A DNA stretch of 64,000 nucleotides from Desulfuromonas soudanensis (GCF_001278055.1 NZ_CP010802.1:2519504-2583503), one strand, 5' to 3'; shown: positions 1-8,817, numbered from the stretch's first letter. Program-made: numbers and translations. The notes: generated by a model from the letters alone, not told the origin.

Positions 1-51
1 ACCCGGGTCTGGAAACTCGTCAACTACCTCAAATATCAGAAGAGGCACTAA
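1..51 (+). CDS. ccoO: 3' end of an upstream gene, probably cbb3 oxidase subunit II (ccoO)
   Basis: Only the last 16 codons are present, reading TRVWKLVNYLKYQKRH and then TAA. The stop is followed without a gap by the ATG of a CcoQ-like gene, and ccoP lies next. In cbb3 oxidase operons the gene directly before ccoQ is ccoO, the membrane-anchored monohaem cytochrome c subunit, or a fused ccoNO as in some Desulfuromonadales. The identification rests on this gene order, because the fragment itself carries no diagnostic motif. Confidence 0.5.
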   Translation, partial: TRVWKLVNYLKYQKRH

Positions 52-192
52 ATGGACTGGGCTTCGGTACTCTATCTCGGCTTTACTTTCGGGCTCTTGG
101 TCGTCTTTGCGGTGATCGTCATCCGCACATACAACCGCAAGCGTAAAGCCCGACTGGAAGAGCCCAAGCACCGCATGCTCGAAGACGATTGA
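52..192 (+). CDS. ccoQ: CcoQ-like small cbb3 oxidase subunit
   Basis: A 46-residue protein begins MDWASVLYLGFTFGLLVVFA, has one transmembrane segment at about residues 5-25, and continues with a basic stretch (RTYNRKRKARLEEPKHRM) ending in LEDD. CcoQ is a short single-span subunit that stabilises the cbb3-type cytochrome c oxidase, and this size, topology and position between ccoO and ccoP fit. The C-terminal motif KHRMLEDD resembles the KYRMLEDD of the CcoS protein at 5133, which is common in this small-protein group. It starts directly after the stop of the upstream gene, so the two are likely translationally coupled. Confidence 0.8.
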   Translation: MDWASVLYLGFTFGLLVVFAVIVIRTYNRKRKARLEEPKHRMLEDD

Positions 193-212
193 ATCAAGGG
201 GAGGAAACCTTT

Positions 213-707
213 ATGTCCATGCTCGAGGAACACCAGCACAAGCACCCGGTCCACGAATTCGACGGCATCATCGAGAACCGGGCCAACAGACCGCCGGCTT
301 ATTTTGCCGTCCTCTTTTACGGCCTGATCGTCTGGGGTGTCATCTTCTGCGCCTATTACCTTCTCTCCGGCTGGAGCTCCAGCGGCGAATTCGAGGAGAA
401 GATGGCGGCCCACCAGCAACAGGCCGGATCGGCTCCCGTTGCCGCGGCGGCCCCGGCGACGGCGCTGGAGGAGGCCGAAAACGGCAAGGAACTCTTCGCC
501 AGCCACTGCGCCATGTGCCATGGCGCCGAAGGGGAGGGAGGGATCGGCCCCGATCTCACCTCGGGAAGCTTCAAGTACGGCCGCGATGCCGCCGATATTG
601 CCGAATCGATCCGCAACGGCCGCCCCCGGGGGATGCCCGCCTTCGGCAGCCAGTTCAAGGCCGCCGAGATCGATAGCCTGACGGACTTTGTCCTCTCCCT
701 GAAGTAG
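213..707 (+). CDS. ccoP: cbb3 oxidase subunit III, monohaem CcoP
   Basis: A 164-residue membrane-anchored cytochrome c. The N-terminal part (HEFDGIIENRANRPPAYFAV) is the typical CcoP lead-in, followed by one transmembrane segment (FYGLIVWGVIFCAYYLL), an Ala-rich linker, and a cytochrome c domain with a single haem site CAMCH and a downstream Met ligand candidate in GMPAFG. The classical CcoP has two CxxCH sites and about 290 residues, so this is the short monohaem form. I chose ATG 213 because GGGGAGG lies about 8 bases upstream; a TTG at 189 overlapping ccoQ is open but has no such site. It passes electrons to the CcoN catalytic subunit. Confidence 0.88.
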   Translation: MSMLEEHQHKHPVHEFDGIIENRANRPPAYFAVLFYGLIVWGVIFCAYYLLSGWSSSGEFEEKMAAHQQQAGSAPVAAAAPATALEEAENGKELFASHCAMCHGAEGEGGIGPDLTSGSFKYGRDAADIAESIRNGRPRGMPAFGSQFKAAEIDSLTDFVLSLK

Positions 708-780
708 ATGCAAGCCCTGGGGGCCAGCGAATAACGACTTCTGGAGAGGCAACCGGACGGCCTCCCCGAGAGCTGAACTC

Positions 781-2040
781 ATGACCCCGATCCGACCCCA
801 TCTCCTCGGCCCCTGGCGGCTCGCCTTCCAATGGGGAGCAACCCTGGCCCTGCTGCTGATCCCCTTTGTCCGCTTCGATGGGGAGAGCCTGCTGCGCCTC
901 GACATCGCCACCCTGACGTTGCACGCCGGCGGCGCAACCTTCCGCATTCAGGAGCTCTATCTCTTTCTCCTGCTGGGGCTGGCCCTGGTCCTCTTTTTTC
1001 TGCTGCTGACCCTGGTTCTCGGCCGCGCCTGGTGCGGCTGGGCCTGCCCCCAGACCTCCCTGACCGACCTCGCCGAGGGGTTTGCCCGGCTCATCGGCGC
1101 CCGGGTCGCCGGGGGGCGCATCGAGGCGGCACCCTGGCAGCAGGCGGCGCTGCACCTCTTTTACGGCGCCCTCGCCCTGCTGGTGGCGGCCAACCTGATC
1201 TGGTACTTCATCTCTCCCTACGATTTCTTCCCGGCGCTCCTCGGCGGCGCCCTCCCCCGGGGAGCCTGGGTTACCCTCCTTGCCGTCGCCGCCTTCGTCT
1301 ACTTCGACCTGGCCCTGGTGCGACGGCTGATGTGCCGGGAATTTTGTCCCTACGGCCGGTTCCAGACGGTGCTCGTCGACCCCGGCACCCTGACCCTGCG
1401 CTTTCATCCCGACGAGGCAGCGCGCTGCATATCCTGCGGCGCCTGCGCGCGCAGCTGTCCCACCGGCATCGACATTCGCAACGGCTATCAGATCGAATGC
1501 ATCAACTGCGGGCGCTGCCTCGATGCCTGCCGCATCGTCATGGCCCGCCGGGGCGAACCAGGAATCATCCGCTACACCTTCGGCCTGGAAAACCGCGGCC
1601 TGCGGGCGCTGATCAATCCCCGCCTGGCCCTGGTTTCCCTGCTCTTTTTTTCCCTCTCCATCGCCCTGACCGCAGCGGTCCTCCAACGGCCGGCGGCCAG
1701 TCTCGCCCTGGCGCGCAATGCCGGGGCGGCCAGCCGCCTGCTGGATGACAAAACCCAGGCCTCCTTCTTCACCGGTTACGTCGCCAATCGCCTGCAGACG
1801 CCGCAGACCCTGTCGCTGCGAGCCTCCTCCCCAGAGGGGGAACCCTTCCGGCTCCGCGGCCCGGTGCGGGAGGTGGTGCTTACCGCCGGGGAAAGACGAC
1901 GCTTCGATTTCGTGCTGCTGACGCCCGTCCCCGAGGGGGAGAGTCCGCAGAAGATCCTCTTTTTTCTCGACAATTCGTCCGGGAGACCCTTGGCCCGGGC
2001 CCATGCCTTTATCACCGCCGTAAAGGATTCCCCGCCATGA
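781..2040 (+). CDS. ccoG: CcoG/RdxA polyferredoxin, cbb3 oxidase accessory protein
   Basis: A 419-residue membrane iron-sulfur protein of the CcoG (FixG, RdxA) family. Four to five hydrophobic segments frame a NosR/NapH-like motif (GRAWCGWACPQTSLTDL) and a second CREFCPYGRFQ motif. A ferredoxin domain starts near residue 217 with CISCGACARSCPTG, followed by CINCGRCLDAC, giving two 4Fe-4S binding sites. A C-terminal periplasmic Ig-like domain (about 320-419) has the family's LRGP and FDFVLLTP-like strands. CcoG is thought to reduce copper during cbb3 oxidase assembly. Its stop overlaps the start of ccoH by ATGA, which indicates translational coupling. Confidence 0.93.
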   Translation: MTPIRPHLLGPWRLAFQWGATLALLLIPFVRFDGESLLRLDIATLTLHAGGATFRIQELYLFLLLGLALVLFFLLLTLVLGRAWCGWACPQTSLTDLAEGFARLIGARVAGGRIEAAPWQQAALHLFYGALALLVAANLIWYFISPYDFFPALLGGALPRGAWVTLLAVAAFVYFDLALVRRLMCREFCPYGRFQTVLVDPGTLTLRFHPDEAARCISCGACARSCPTGIDIRNGYQIECINCGRCLDACRIVMARRGEPGIIRYTFGLENRGLRALINPRLALVSLLFFSLSIALTAAVLQRPAASLALARNAGAASRLLDDKTQASFFTGYVANRLQTPQTLSLRASSPEGEPFRLRGPVREVVLTAGERRRFDFVLLTPVPEGESPQKILFFLDNSSGRPLARAHAFITAVKDSPP

Positions 2041-2495
2041 CCGCCGCTTCTTCGCCCAACCGCTGGCCCCTGCTCCTCGTTACCCTCGGCGCGCTCTTTC
2101 TCCTCTTCAGCGCCTGGTCGGCCTACCGCGCCGTCAACGGCGGCAGCGCCGTCTCCGACCGCAATTATTACAGTCACGGTCTCAGGTACAACCACACCCG
2201 GGTCGAGCAGAAGGCGGCGGAAAGTCTGGGATGGAGTCTGACCGCCGAGGTCCGGGGGCGACAGATCGAAATCCGTCTCGCCGACCGCGCCGGCCTCCCG
2301 GTCGGCGCCTGTCGGGGAGAGCTGGAACTTTTCGCCTCCCGGCCGGAGACCCTCCTGCTCCTCCCCCTGGCGGAATCGTCCCCCGGACTCTATACGGCGA
2401 CGATCGCCCCGGAGCTCCGCGGAGAGGTTTCCGCCCGTCTCCGGCTCAGCCGCGATGGCGCCCGGATCGACCGGCGCCTCCTGTTCAATCTCTGA
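2037..2495 (+). CDS. ccoH: CcoH/FixH-family protein
   Basis: A 152-residue protein with one N-terminal transmembrane helix (LLLVTLGALFLLFSAWSAYRAV) followed by a periplasmic domain. The sequence SDRNYYSHGLRYNHTRVEQKA after the helix is the hallmark of FixH proteins (YY..GL.Y). FixH/CcoH associates with the cbb3 oxidase and supports its assembly. It overlaps ccoG by four bases and is followed by a palindromic repeat before ccoI, so the repeat separates two blocks of one functional cluster. Confidence 0.87.
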   Translation: MTAASSPNRWPLLLVTLGALFLLFSAWSAYRAVNGGSAVSDRNYYSHGLRYNHTRVEQKAAESLGWSLTAEVRGRQIEIRLADRAGLPVGACRGELELFASRPETLLLLPLAESSPGLYTATIAPELRGEVSARLRLSRDGARIDRRLLFNL

Positions 2496-2508
2496 GTTCG
2501 GGTGTAAA

Positions 2509-2600
2509 GATTTTCGTCGCGTCGTTGCGTCGTCGCGTGAAACAAGCCCTTAAAGCAGGATCTTTTCCTCACGCGACGCCGCAACGACGCAACGAAGGTC
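2509..2600. repeat. Family I intergenic palindrome, copy 1
   Basis: Two imperfect inverted arms separated by about 20 bases. The left arm carries TCGCGTCGTTGCGTCGTC then GCGTGAAACA; the right arm carries CCTCACGCGACG, CCGCAACGACGCAACG. The same arms recur at 6465-6560, 22125-22290 and 24805-24905. The element sits between ccoH and ccoI in the cbb3 accessory cluster and could fold into a long hairpin in the transcript. Confidence 0.85.
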
Positions 2601-2687
2601 ATAAACAATCGAGGCAACTGCAGGCGCCTTTCTCCAGGGGCAGGAACCCAAGACCCACAACCTCACGACACGACGGGACCGCACACT

Positions 2688-5081
2688 TTGAGCACCGATT
2701 CCTGCCATCACTGCCGGCTGCCCATCCCCCCGGCCGATGCGATTATCGACCGCATTGACGGACAGGAGCTGCGCTTCTGCTGCCAGGGGTGCCGCAGCGT
2801 CTACCGCATCATCAGCGGCGCCGGTCTTGGCACCTACTACGAGAAACGGCAGTTGAGCCGTTCCGGGCTTCCGGCAGGGACGGTTCAGGACACCTACGAC
2901 GACGCCTATCTGTCCGGTTTCGTTTCGGAGCGGCACGGGAAGGGGGAACTCTCCTTTCTCATCGAGGGGATCCGCTGCGCCTCCTGCGTCTGGCTGGTGG
3001 AAAGGTATGTCGGGTCTCTTGCAGGGGTCAGCGAAATTCGCCTCAACTACGGAACGCACCGGGGAAGGGTCGTCTTCGACCCCCTGGCCGTCTCCCCCGG
3101 AGCGATCTTTGCCGCCGTCGCCCGTCTCGGCTACACTCCCCGCCCCTTCAGTTACGATGCCGCCCGCCAGGCCGAGGAGAGAGAGCAGCGCACCACGCTG
3201 ATCCGCTTCGGCACCGCCTGCTTCCTCTCCATGCAGCTGATGGGTTACTCCCTGGCCCTCTACGCCGGTTATTTTCAGGGGATCGATCCCGCCTCGCGCA
3301 CGCTGATGCAGTATTTTGCCGCCCTGGTGACGACGCCGGTCGTCTTCTACTCCGGCTGGCCCTTTCTCCGCGGCGCCCTGCGCAGCCTGCGCACCCGCAC
3401 CGCCAACATGGACCTCCTCATCGCCCTCGGGGTCCTTTCCGCCTACGGCGCCAGCCTCTTCGCCCTCTACGGCGGCGGCGAGGTCTATTTCGACACGGCG
3501 GCGATGATCGTCACCCTGATCCTCGCCGGCCGCCTCTTCGAAGGGTCGGCGCGGCGCCGGGCGGCCAGCGGCGTCGACCGTCTCCTGCGTCTGACCCCGG
3601 AGATCGCCCACAGGGAAATCGGGACGACGACGGAGGTGGTCGCCACGGGGAGCCTGAGGATCGGCGACATCCTCCTCGTTCGTCCCGGAGAGCGCCTCCC
3701 TGTGGACGGCACGATCCTCGCCGGGAGCACCGAGATCGACGAGGCGGCGGTCTCCGGCGAGCCCCTCCCCGTCCTCCGGATCGCCGGGGACCCGGTGACC
3801 GCCGGGACCCTCAACCTTTCGGCCTCGGTGCGGGTGCAGGTCACGGCTCCGGCCGCCGACTCCTTCGTCGCCCGGGTCGCCCGCCTCGTCGAGGAGGCCC
3901 AGTCGCGCCGCGCCCCCGTTCAGCGCCTCGCCGACCGGGTGGCTGCCCTCTTCGTCCCCCTCGTCGTCCTTGTGGCCGGCGCCACCTTCAGTTACTGGAT
4001 TTGGGCCGCCGGCACGGTCGATCCGCTGCTGGCGGCGGTGGCCGTGCTGGTCATCGCCTGCCCCTGCGCCCTCGGACTGGCCACGCCGACGGCGGTCCTC
4101 GTCGCCACGGGGGCAAGCGCCGAGAGGGGGATCCTTTTCCGCGGCGGCGATGTCCTCGAAGGGACGGCGCGCCTCACCTTGGCCGCCTTCGACAAGACCG
4201 GAACCCTCACCGAGGGGAAGCCGAAGATCGCCGCCATCCGCCCTTTGGCCGGGAGCGAGGAGGACCTACTTAACCTCGTCGCCCGCGCCGAAGGGGGCTC
4301 GAACCACCCCCTGGCGAAGTGCATCGTCGCCGAAGCCCGGCGGCGCGGTCTTGAATCCGGCGACGGCGGGGGGATTCGCACCCTCCCCGGCCTCGGCGTC
4401 GAACTCGACCTCGAGGAAGGGATGCTGCGGGTCGGCAGCCGGCGATTCCTGCAACAGGCGGGGATTGGCGGCATGGACCCCTTTTCCGGTGAGGCTCTGA
4501 CGGAAATCCATGCCGCTCTCGGCGACCGCTACCTCGGCAGCATCCTCTGCGAGGACACCCTGCGCCCGGAGGCGGCCGACGCGGTGGCCCGGCTCCGGCG
4601 GCTGGGGATAGGCACGGCAATCCTCACCGGCGACACCGTCGAGGCCGCCCGGAGCATCGGCGACCGGCTCGGCATCGACGAGGTCCACGGCGCCCTGAGC
4701 CCGGGCGACAAGGCCGAGTGGGTAAAAAACGCGATGGCCCGGGGGGAGCGGGTGCTGATGGTCGGGGACGGCATCAACGACGCCCCGGCGCTGTCGGAGG
4801 CCGACGTCGGCTGCGCCATGGCCGGGGGGACCGACATCGCCCTCGAAACTTCCGACCTGGTCCTGACCCGCCCCGATCTGACGACCCTGGTCGCCGGGGT
4901 CGAGGTCGCGCGGCGCACCCTAGGCATCATCCGTCAGAACCTCTTCTGGGCTTTTGCCTACAACATCCTCGCCCTCCCCCTGGCCGCCGCGGGAGAACTG
5001 GCGCCGATTCACGCCGCCGCCGCCATGGCCGCCAGCTCGATCTGCGTCGTCGGCAATTCGCTGCGGCTGAAAAACCTTTGA
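2688..5081 (+). CDS. ccoI: CcoI/FixI-type copper-transporting P1B ATPase
   Basis: A 797-residue heavy-metal P-type ATPase. The N terminus has a Cys-rich module (CHHC at residues 6-9, then CCQGC) typical of CcoI proteins, followed by an HMA-like domain with the metal site CASC near residue 97. The membrane CPC motif (IACPCALGLATPTA) is near residue 457, the phosphorylation motif DKTGTLTEGKPK near 502, and the hinge GDGINDAPAL near 690. CcoI exports copper towards the periplasm for insertion into the cbb3 oxidase. The start is a TTG, chosen because it places the Cys-rich module at the usual position; the ribosome binding site is weak. ccoS follows after 51 bases. Confidence 0.93.
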   Translation: MSTDSCHHCRLPIPPADAIIDRIDGQELRFCCQGCRSVYRIISGAGLGTYYEKRQLSRSGLPAGTVQDTYDDAYLSGFVSERHGKGELSFLIEGIRCASCVWLVERYVGSLAGVSEIRLNYGTHRGRVVFDPLAVSPGAIFAAVARLGYTPRPFSYDAARQAEEREQRTTLIRFGTACFLSMQLMGYSLALYAGYFQGIDPASRTLMQYFAALVTTPVVFYSGWPFLRGALRSLRTRTANMDLLIALGVLSAYGASLFALYGGGEVYFDTAAMIVTLILAGRLFEGSARRRAASGVDRLLRLTPEIAHREIGTTTEVVATGSLRIGDILLVRPGERLPVDGTILAGSTEIDEAAVSGEPLPVLRIAGDPVTAGTLNLSASVRVQVTAPAADSFVARVARLVEEAQSRRAPVQRLADRVAALFVPLVVLVAGATFSYWIWAAGTVDPLLAAVAVLVIACPCALGLATPTAVLVATGASAERGILFRGGDVLEGTARLTLAAFDKTGTLTEGKPKIAAIRPLAGSEEDLLNLVARAEGGSNHPLAKCIVAEARRRGLESGDGGGIRTLPGLGVELDLEEGMLRVGSRRFLQQAGIGGMDPFSGEALTEIHAALGDRYLGSILCEDTLRPEAADAVARLRRLGIGTAILTGDTVEAARSIGDRLGIDEVHGALSPGDKAEWVKNAMARGERVLMVGDGINDAPALSEADVGCAMAGGTDIALETSDLVLTRPDLTTLVAGVEVARRTLGIIRQNLFWAFAYNILALPLAAAGELAPIHAAAAMAASSICVVGNSLRLKNL

Positions 5082-5132
5082 CCTTGGCCCCCCGACGGAT
5101 AAACTGTCGGTTATTGCTTAAGGGAGTACCCC

Positions 5133-5324
5133 ATGCACAGTTCCACCCTTATCCTCATCATCCTCTCCCTCTTTCTCGGCACCGGAGTCTGGCTCGTATT
5201 CATCTGGGCGGTAAAGAAAGGGGAGTTCGACGATATCGAAGGCGCCAAATACCGGATGCTCGAAGACGACCTGCCACCGACCCGCCAAGGAGAAGACGTT
5301 GATGAAAAATCCCCATTCCCCTGA
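5133..5324 (+). CDS. ccoS: CcoS, cbb3 oxidase maturation protein
   Basis: A 63-residue protein with one N-terminal transmembrane segment (TLILIILSLFLGTGVWLVFIW) followed by AVKKGEFDDIEGAKYRMLED, which is the conserved core of CcoS. CcoS is needed for cofactor insertion into the cbb3 oxidase. A clear AAGGGAG ribosome binding site precedes the ATG. Its end overlaps the next gene (start 5302) by 23 bases, and the two are likely co-translated. Confidence 0.9.
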   Translation: MHSSTLILIILSLFLGTGVWLVFIWAVKKGEFDDIEGAKYRMLEDDLPPTRQGEDVDEKSPFP

Positions 5325-5739
5325 TGTCCTGCGTCATGCCGCCGCGGTTCTGACCCTCCTCCTGATCCTCTCCGCCCTGGCCGTTCCGGCCCTGGCCGGC
5401 GGAGAAACGCGCCTCGTGGAGAGGGCCTCTGGCGGCCTAAACGCCGTGCTTCTTCTCAAGGAGGCGCCCCTGGTCGCCATGACGCAAATTCCCTTCGAGC
5501 TGCAACTCACCGACGACGCCGGATCGCCGCTCACCGGGGCTTCCGTCCGTTGCGACCTGAGCATGCCGGCGATGGCGATGCCGATCAACCGGCCGGCGGT
5601 CACGGAGAAGGGGGGGAGTTACCGCGGCGAGGCCATCTTCACCATGGCCGGGGCCTGGCGGGCCACCTTCGAAATCCTGCTCCCCAACGGCGAGGCGAAG
5701 ACCCTGATCTTCGATATGGATCGGGTCCTGCTGAAATGA
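5302..5739 (+). CDS. Exported YtkA/FixH-like protein, possible copper carrier
   Basis: A 145-residue protein with a signal peptide (VLTLLLILSALAVPALAGG) and a small beta-rich domain with a methionine-rich LSMPAMAMPINRP stretch, as in YtkA-like domains. Such proteins often occur beside cbb3 maturation genes and are suspected of periplasmic copper handling; no direct function is known here. I chose ATG 5302 because AAGGAG lies about 9 bases upstream, rather than the TTG one codon earlier. Its stop overlaps the next gene's ATG (ATGA). Confidence 0.75.
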   Translation: MKNPHSPDVLRHAAAVLTLLLILSALAVPALAGGETRLVERASGGLNAVLLLKEAPLVAMTQIPFELQLTDDAGSPLTGASVRCDLSMPAMAMPINRPAVTEKGGSYRGEAIFTMAGAWRATFEILLPNGEAKTLIFDMDRVLLK

Positions 5740-6413
5740 TCGACCCCCTCTACACCCTCGCCCTGGCCACCGGCCTCTTCGGTTCGGGGCACTGCATCGG
5801 CATGTGCGGCGGACTGGTCGCCGCCCTCTCCCTTTCGGCGGAGGGGCGGCGCGGCGGGATCGTCTTCCACCTCCTGTACAATGCCGGGCGCATCCTGACC
5901 TACACCCTGGTGGGACTTCTCGTCGGCTGGCTCGGCTCGGCCATCGCCTACACCGACATCTTCTCCGGCGCCACGCGGGTCATTCTCGTCGCCTCGGATC
6001 TCTTCGTGATCGCCGTCGGCCTCGGCAGCGCCGGTCTCTTTGCCCGGCTCAACCTCATGAAACTCGAATTCTCCGCGCCGATGCAGGCCCTGGGCGGCGC
6101 CATCGGTTCCCTGCGCCGCCTTCCGCCGGCCCTGGCCGCCCTCCCCCTCGGGCTGGTCATGGGCCTTCTCCCCTGCGGCTTTTTCTACGCCATGGCGATT
6201 ACCGCCGCCCAGAGCGCCTCGCCGGTCACCGGCGGGGTGACTCTCTTCGCCTTCGGTCTCGGCACCCTCCCGGCCCTCTTTTTCTTCGGCAGCGCGGCCC
6301 ACTGGCTCGGCACCCGCGCCCGTAGCTGGATGATCCGCATCGCCGGAATCCTGGTCGCCCTCATGGGGGCGGTCAACCTCCTGCGCCACCTGCGGATGAT
6401 GGGGCTCTGGTAG
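5736..6413 (+). CDS. SafE/TauE-like (DsbD_2-type) membrane protein
   Basis: A 225-residue integral membrane protein with about six hydrophobic segments. Near the N terminus it has GSGHCIGMCGG, the paired-Cys motif shared by the sulfite exporter TauE/SafE-like proteins found next to cbb3 oxidase genes; a second Pro-Cys motif, GLLPCGFFYAM, lies in the middle. These proteins are proposed to move metal ions or reductant across the membrane for oxidase assembly. The start overlaps the previous stop by four bases, and it is the last gene of the cbb3 accessory operon before a bidirectional terminator. Confidence 0.82.
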   Translation: MIDPLYTLALATGLFGSGHCIGMCGGLVAALSLSAEGRRGGIVFHLLYNAGRILTYTLVGLLVGWLGSAIAYTDIFSGATRVILVASDLFVIAVGLGSAGLFARLNLMKLEFSAPMQALGGAIGSLRRLPPALAALPLGLVMGLLPCGFFYAMAITAAQSASPVTGGVTLFAFGLGTLPALFFFGSAAHWLGTRARSWMIRIAGILVALMGAVNLLRHLRMMGLW

Positions 6414-6464
6414 GTTTAAAGTTCCGTCAATCGAGCTTTACTCCTCCCTGGACCCCGAACCTTT

Positions 6465-6560
6465 GCCTCACGCGACGCCGCAACGACGCAACGTTTTTGG
6501 ATCAGGGTCAAAGGATTGATTTTCGCTGCGTCGTCGCGTCGTTGCGTGAAACAGGCCTTT
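6465..6560. repeat. Family I intergenic palindrome, copy 2
   Basis: The order of arms is opposite to copy 1: CCTCACGCGACG, CCGCAACGACGCAACG and TTTTTGG come first, then about 28 bases, then TTTTCGCTGCGTCGTCGCG, TCGTTGCGTGAAACAGGCC. It lies between the convergent SafE-like and chemoreceptor genes, just before their shared terminator. Confidence 0.85.
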
Positions 6561-6593
6561 GACGTGTTCTTTTTGGTTTTTCACGTACACCGA

Positions 6594-6628
6594 AAAAAGG
6601 CCCGGGTGCATCTGCACCCGGGCCTTTT
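6594..6628. terminator. Bidirectional intrinsic terminator
   Basis: A near-perfect hairpin (GGCCCGGGTGCA, loop TC, TGCACCCGGGCC) is flanked by an A-run on one side and a TTTT run on the other. It sits between the cbb3 accessory operon (+) and the chemoreceptor gene (-) and can end transcription from both. Confidence 0.9.
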
Positions 6629-6671
6629 CGCTTGCCGGCAAATCAATTGTCCGTCCATCTTCCCGCGCCCT

Positions 6672-8675
6672 TCAGCCGGAAATCCGGAACTGTTCCATCT
6701 CCCCCTTGAGCAGGGCAATTTCATCGTTGAGCGCCTGCAGGATCCGGGCATTTCCCTGGACCTGTTCGGAAGTTTCAGCAGCCATGCCCAGCAGGTCTTC
6801 GGTGGCCGCCATGATCTGCTGATTGACGGCCTGCTGTTCCTGGGCCGCGGACGAGATATCCACCGTTTTCCGGTTGGCCAGCTCGATATTGTCGGCGATC
6901 ACCCGGGCACTGCGCACCTGCTCCTGCGTCGCCCGCAGGGTCATTTCCATGCCGTCCCTGAGCGGAGAGAGATTGCGCAGCAGATAGGCCGTACTCTTCT
7001 CCTGCTCGTCCGTGGCGCGATTGACCTCGAAAATCCGGCTTCGAACCTGCTCTGTGGCCTGTACCACCAGCTCCAGTCCCCGGGTCTGCTCGATGGAGGC
7101 CCGCTCGATTTTGCGGGAAATCTCCGCCGCCCGCTGCGAGGCTCCCAGGGTTTCCTTGAACACCTCGGCGGTCTCCTGTACCACCCGGTTGTTCTCCCCG
7201 ACGACCCGCGTGGCATCACCGGCTCCCTGGACCACCCCGTTGATCTCCTCCTGCAGCAGAGAGACGATTCCTTCGATCTCCAGGGTCGAGTTGGCGGTGC
7301 GTTCGGAGAGCTGGCGCATCTGGTTGGCCACGACGGCAAACCCCTGACCGTGGACGCCGGCCTGGGCGGCGATGATCTGGGCATTGAGACTCAAGAGTTT
7401 GAGCTGATTGGTCACCTCGCCGATGACCGTCAGCACCTGGCCGATGTCCCTGGAGCGCGTCTCCATCCCCTTGATCGACGAAGACAGAGCCGCCATGAAC
7501 GTTTCAAGGGAGCGCATGCTCTGGGCCGCATTGGCGACGGACGCCATCCCCTTTTCGGAAATAATGGAGGTCGTTTCATCGCTGAGGAGGGTCGACTGGC
7601 GGACAATGCTTTCCACCTCCTTGAGGGAGCCGAAGATCTCTTCGATGGAGGAGGAGGAGCTCTCCACCGCCCGCGTCACCTCGTCGGCCATCCCGGCGAC
7701 CACCTTGGCGGTCTGGGTCAGCTGGGTGAGCGTGGAGAGGGAATTGTTGATGTTGCCGCTGAGCTGCTCCGTACCTCCGGCGATCTCCTCCGAAGTCGCC
7801 TTCATCTCCAGAAGGGCCGAGGCATTCCCCTCGGACAGGTTGAGAAGCTCTGCGGTCCCCTCGACGATGCGTTGCTGGGCCTCGGAAGCGCTTTTAACCG
7901 AACGGGAGACCTCGCCAATGGACGCCTGCTGCTGACCGATCACCCTGTTGACGTGATCGAAGGTGACGCTGAGCTCCCCCATGGCACCGAAGGAGTTTTT
8001 GGAAATGGAGTGGATTCGGGCGATGGTCCGGGCCAGCCCTTCAACGAGAAAGCCGACGCCCCGGGCAATGACGCCGATATCGTCCTCCCGGAAACGGGGC
8101 ATGGCCACGGTAAGATCTCCGGAAGTAACTCGCTTCACCACCCGGTTAATTTCGGACAACGGGGTGCGGATATGGAAGTTGAGCAGGAGAATGAGGATGG
8201 CGGCGACGGCAACGAGCATGGCCAGTTGATAGGACGGAATGACCATCAGGCTTTTGTCCATCCAGGCGTCGATGGTTCGCCCGGCATAGGTGATCCTGAA
8301 TTCCCCGAGAACCGTCTCTCCGGAGAGGATCGTCCGGGTGGAAACAAAGGGTTCAAGGTCGATTTCACCTGCCGATTTTTCAGCAATGACCTTCCCCTTG
8401 TCGTCGAACACCCCCACGGAGAGGATGTCCGGATCCTGCAGGTATCCTTCGAGACAGGAATCGATGAAGGGGAAGTTGTAGTTCAACAGCGGGTCGGCGA
8501 CCACCGCCGCCGCCTGGCCAACGGTCCGTTCCATCCGGCCGTGCAGGTCCGTCAGCAACTTGATGCGCGTAGTGCGCAAAAAGAAAAAGGTTCCGATCCC
8601 CTGCCCGACCAGCAGCACCAGCAACAAAACAAGTATAAACCTGGCCGTGATGGACTTGTTCCAATTCATGAACAT
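6672..8675 (-). CDS. Methyl-accepting chemotaxis protein with a divergent signalling tip
   Basis: A 667-residue chemoreceptor: transmembrane helix near residues 8-30, a periplasmic sensor domain of about 120 residues, a second helix near 148-170, a HAMP domain (TPLSEINRVVKRVTSGDLTV), then a long coiled-coil signalling domain. The hairpin tip near residues 428-460 reads NAQIIAAQAGVHGQGFAVVA then NQMRQLSERT. The usual family tip has AAIEAARAGE.GRGFAVVA.EVR, so a conserved Glu and other charged positions are replaced. I chose ATG 8675 because GGGGGAG lies about 9 bases upstream; longer starts lack this. No cheA or cheW gene is nearby, so its signalling partner is unknown. Confidence 0.87.
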   Translation of the reverse strand: MFMNWNKSITARFILVLLLVLLVGQGIGTFFFLRTTRIKLLTDLHGRMERTVGQAAAVVADPLLNYNFPFIDSCLEGYLQDPDILSVGVFDDKGKVIAEKSAGEIDLEPFVSTRTILSGETVLGEFRITYAGRTIDAWMDKSLMVIPSYQLAMLVAVAAILILLLNFHIRTPLSEINRVVKRVTSGDLTVAMPRFREDDIGVIARGVGFLVEGLARTIARIHSISKNSFGAMGELSVTFDHVNRVIGQQQASIGEVSRSVKSASEAQQRIVEGTAELLNLSEGNASALLEMKATSEEIAGGTEQLSGNINNSLSTLTQLTQTAKVVAGMADEVTRAVESSSSSIEEIFGSLKEVESIVRQSTLLSDETTSIISEKGMASVANAAQSMRSLETFMAALSSSIKGMETRSRDIGQVLTVIGEVTNQLKLLSLNAQIIAAQAGVHGQGFAVVANQMRQLSERTANSTLEIEGIVSLLQEEINGVVQGAGDATRVVGENNRVVQETAEVFKETLGASQRAAEISRKIERASIEQTRGLELVVQATEQVRSRIFEVNRATDEQEKSTAYLLRNLSPLRDGMEMTLRATQEQVRSARVIADNIELANRKTVDISSAAQEQQAVNQQIMAATEDLLGMAAETSEQVQGNARILQALNDEIALLKGEMEQFRISG

Positions 8676-8817
8676 CACCAAAGGCTCCCCCCGGCTAGGC
8701 CCCGGTTCAGGAATTGACAAAAAAGTCCGGCCCATGGGCACCCGCCACGGGCCAGACGATCGGAGTTAAAAAAACCTTTCCGATTCCGTCGTTCGCCGAC
8801 GGAGAAGGAACAATCGG

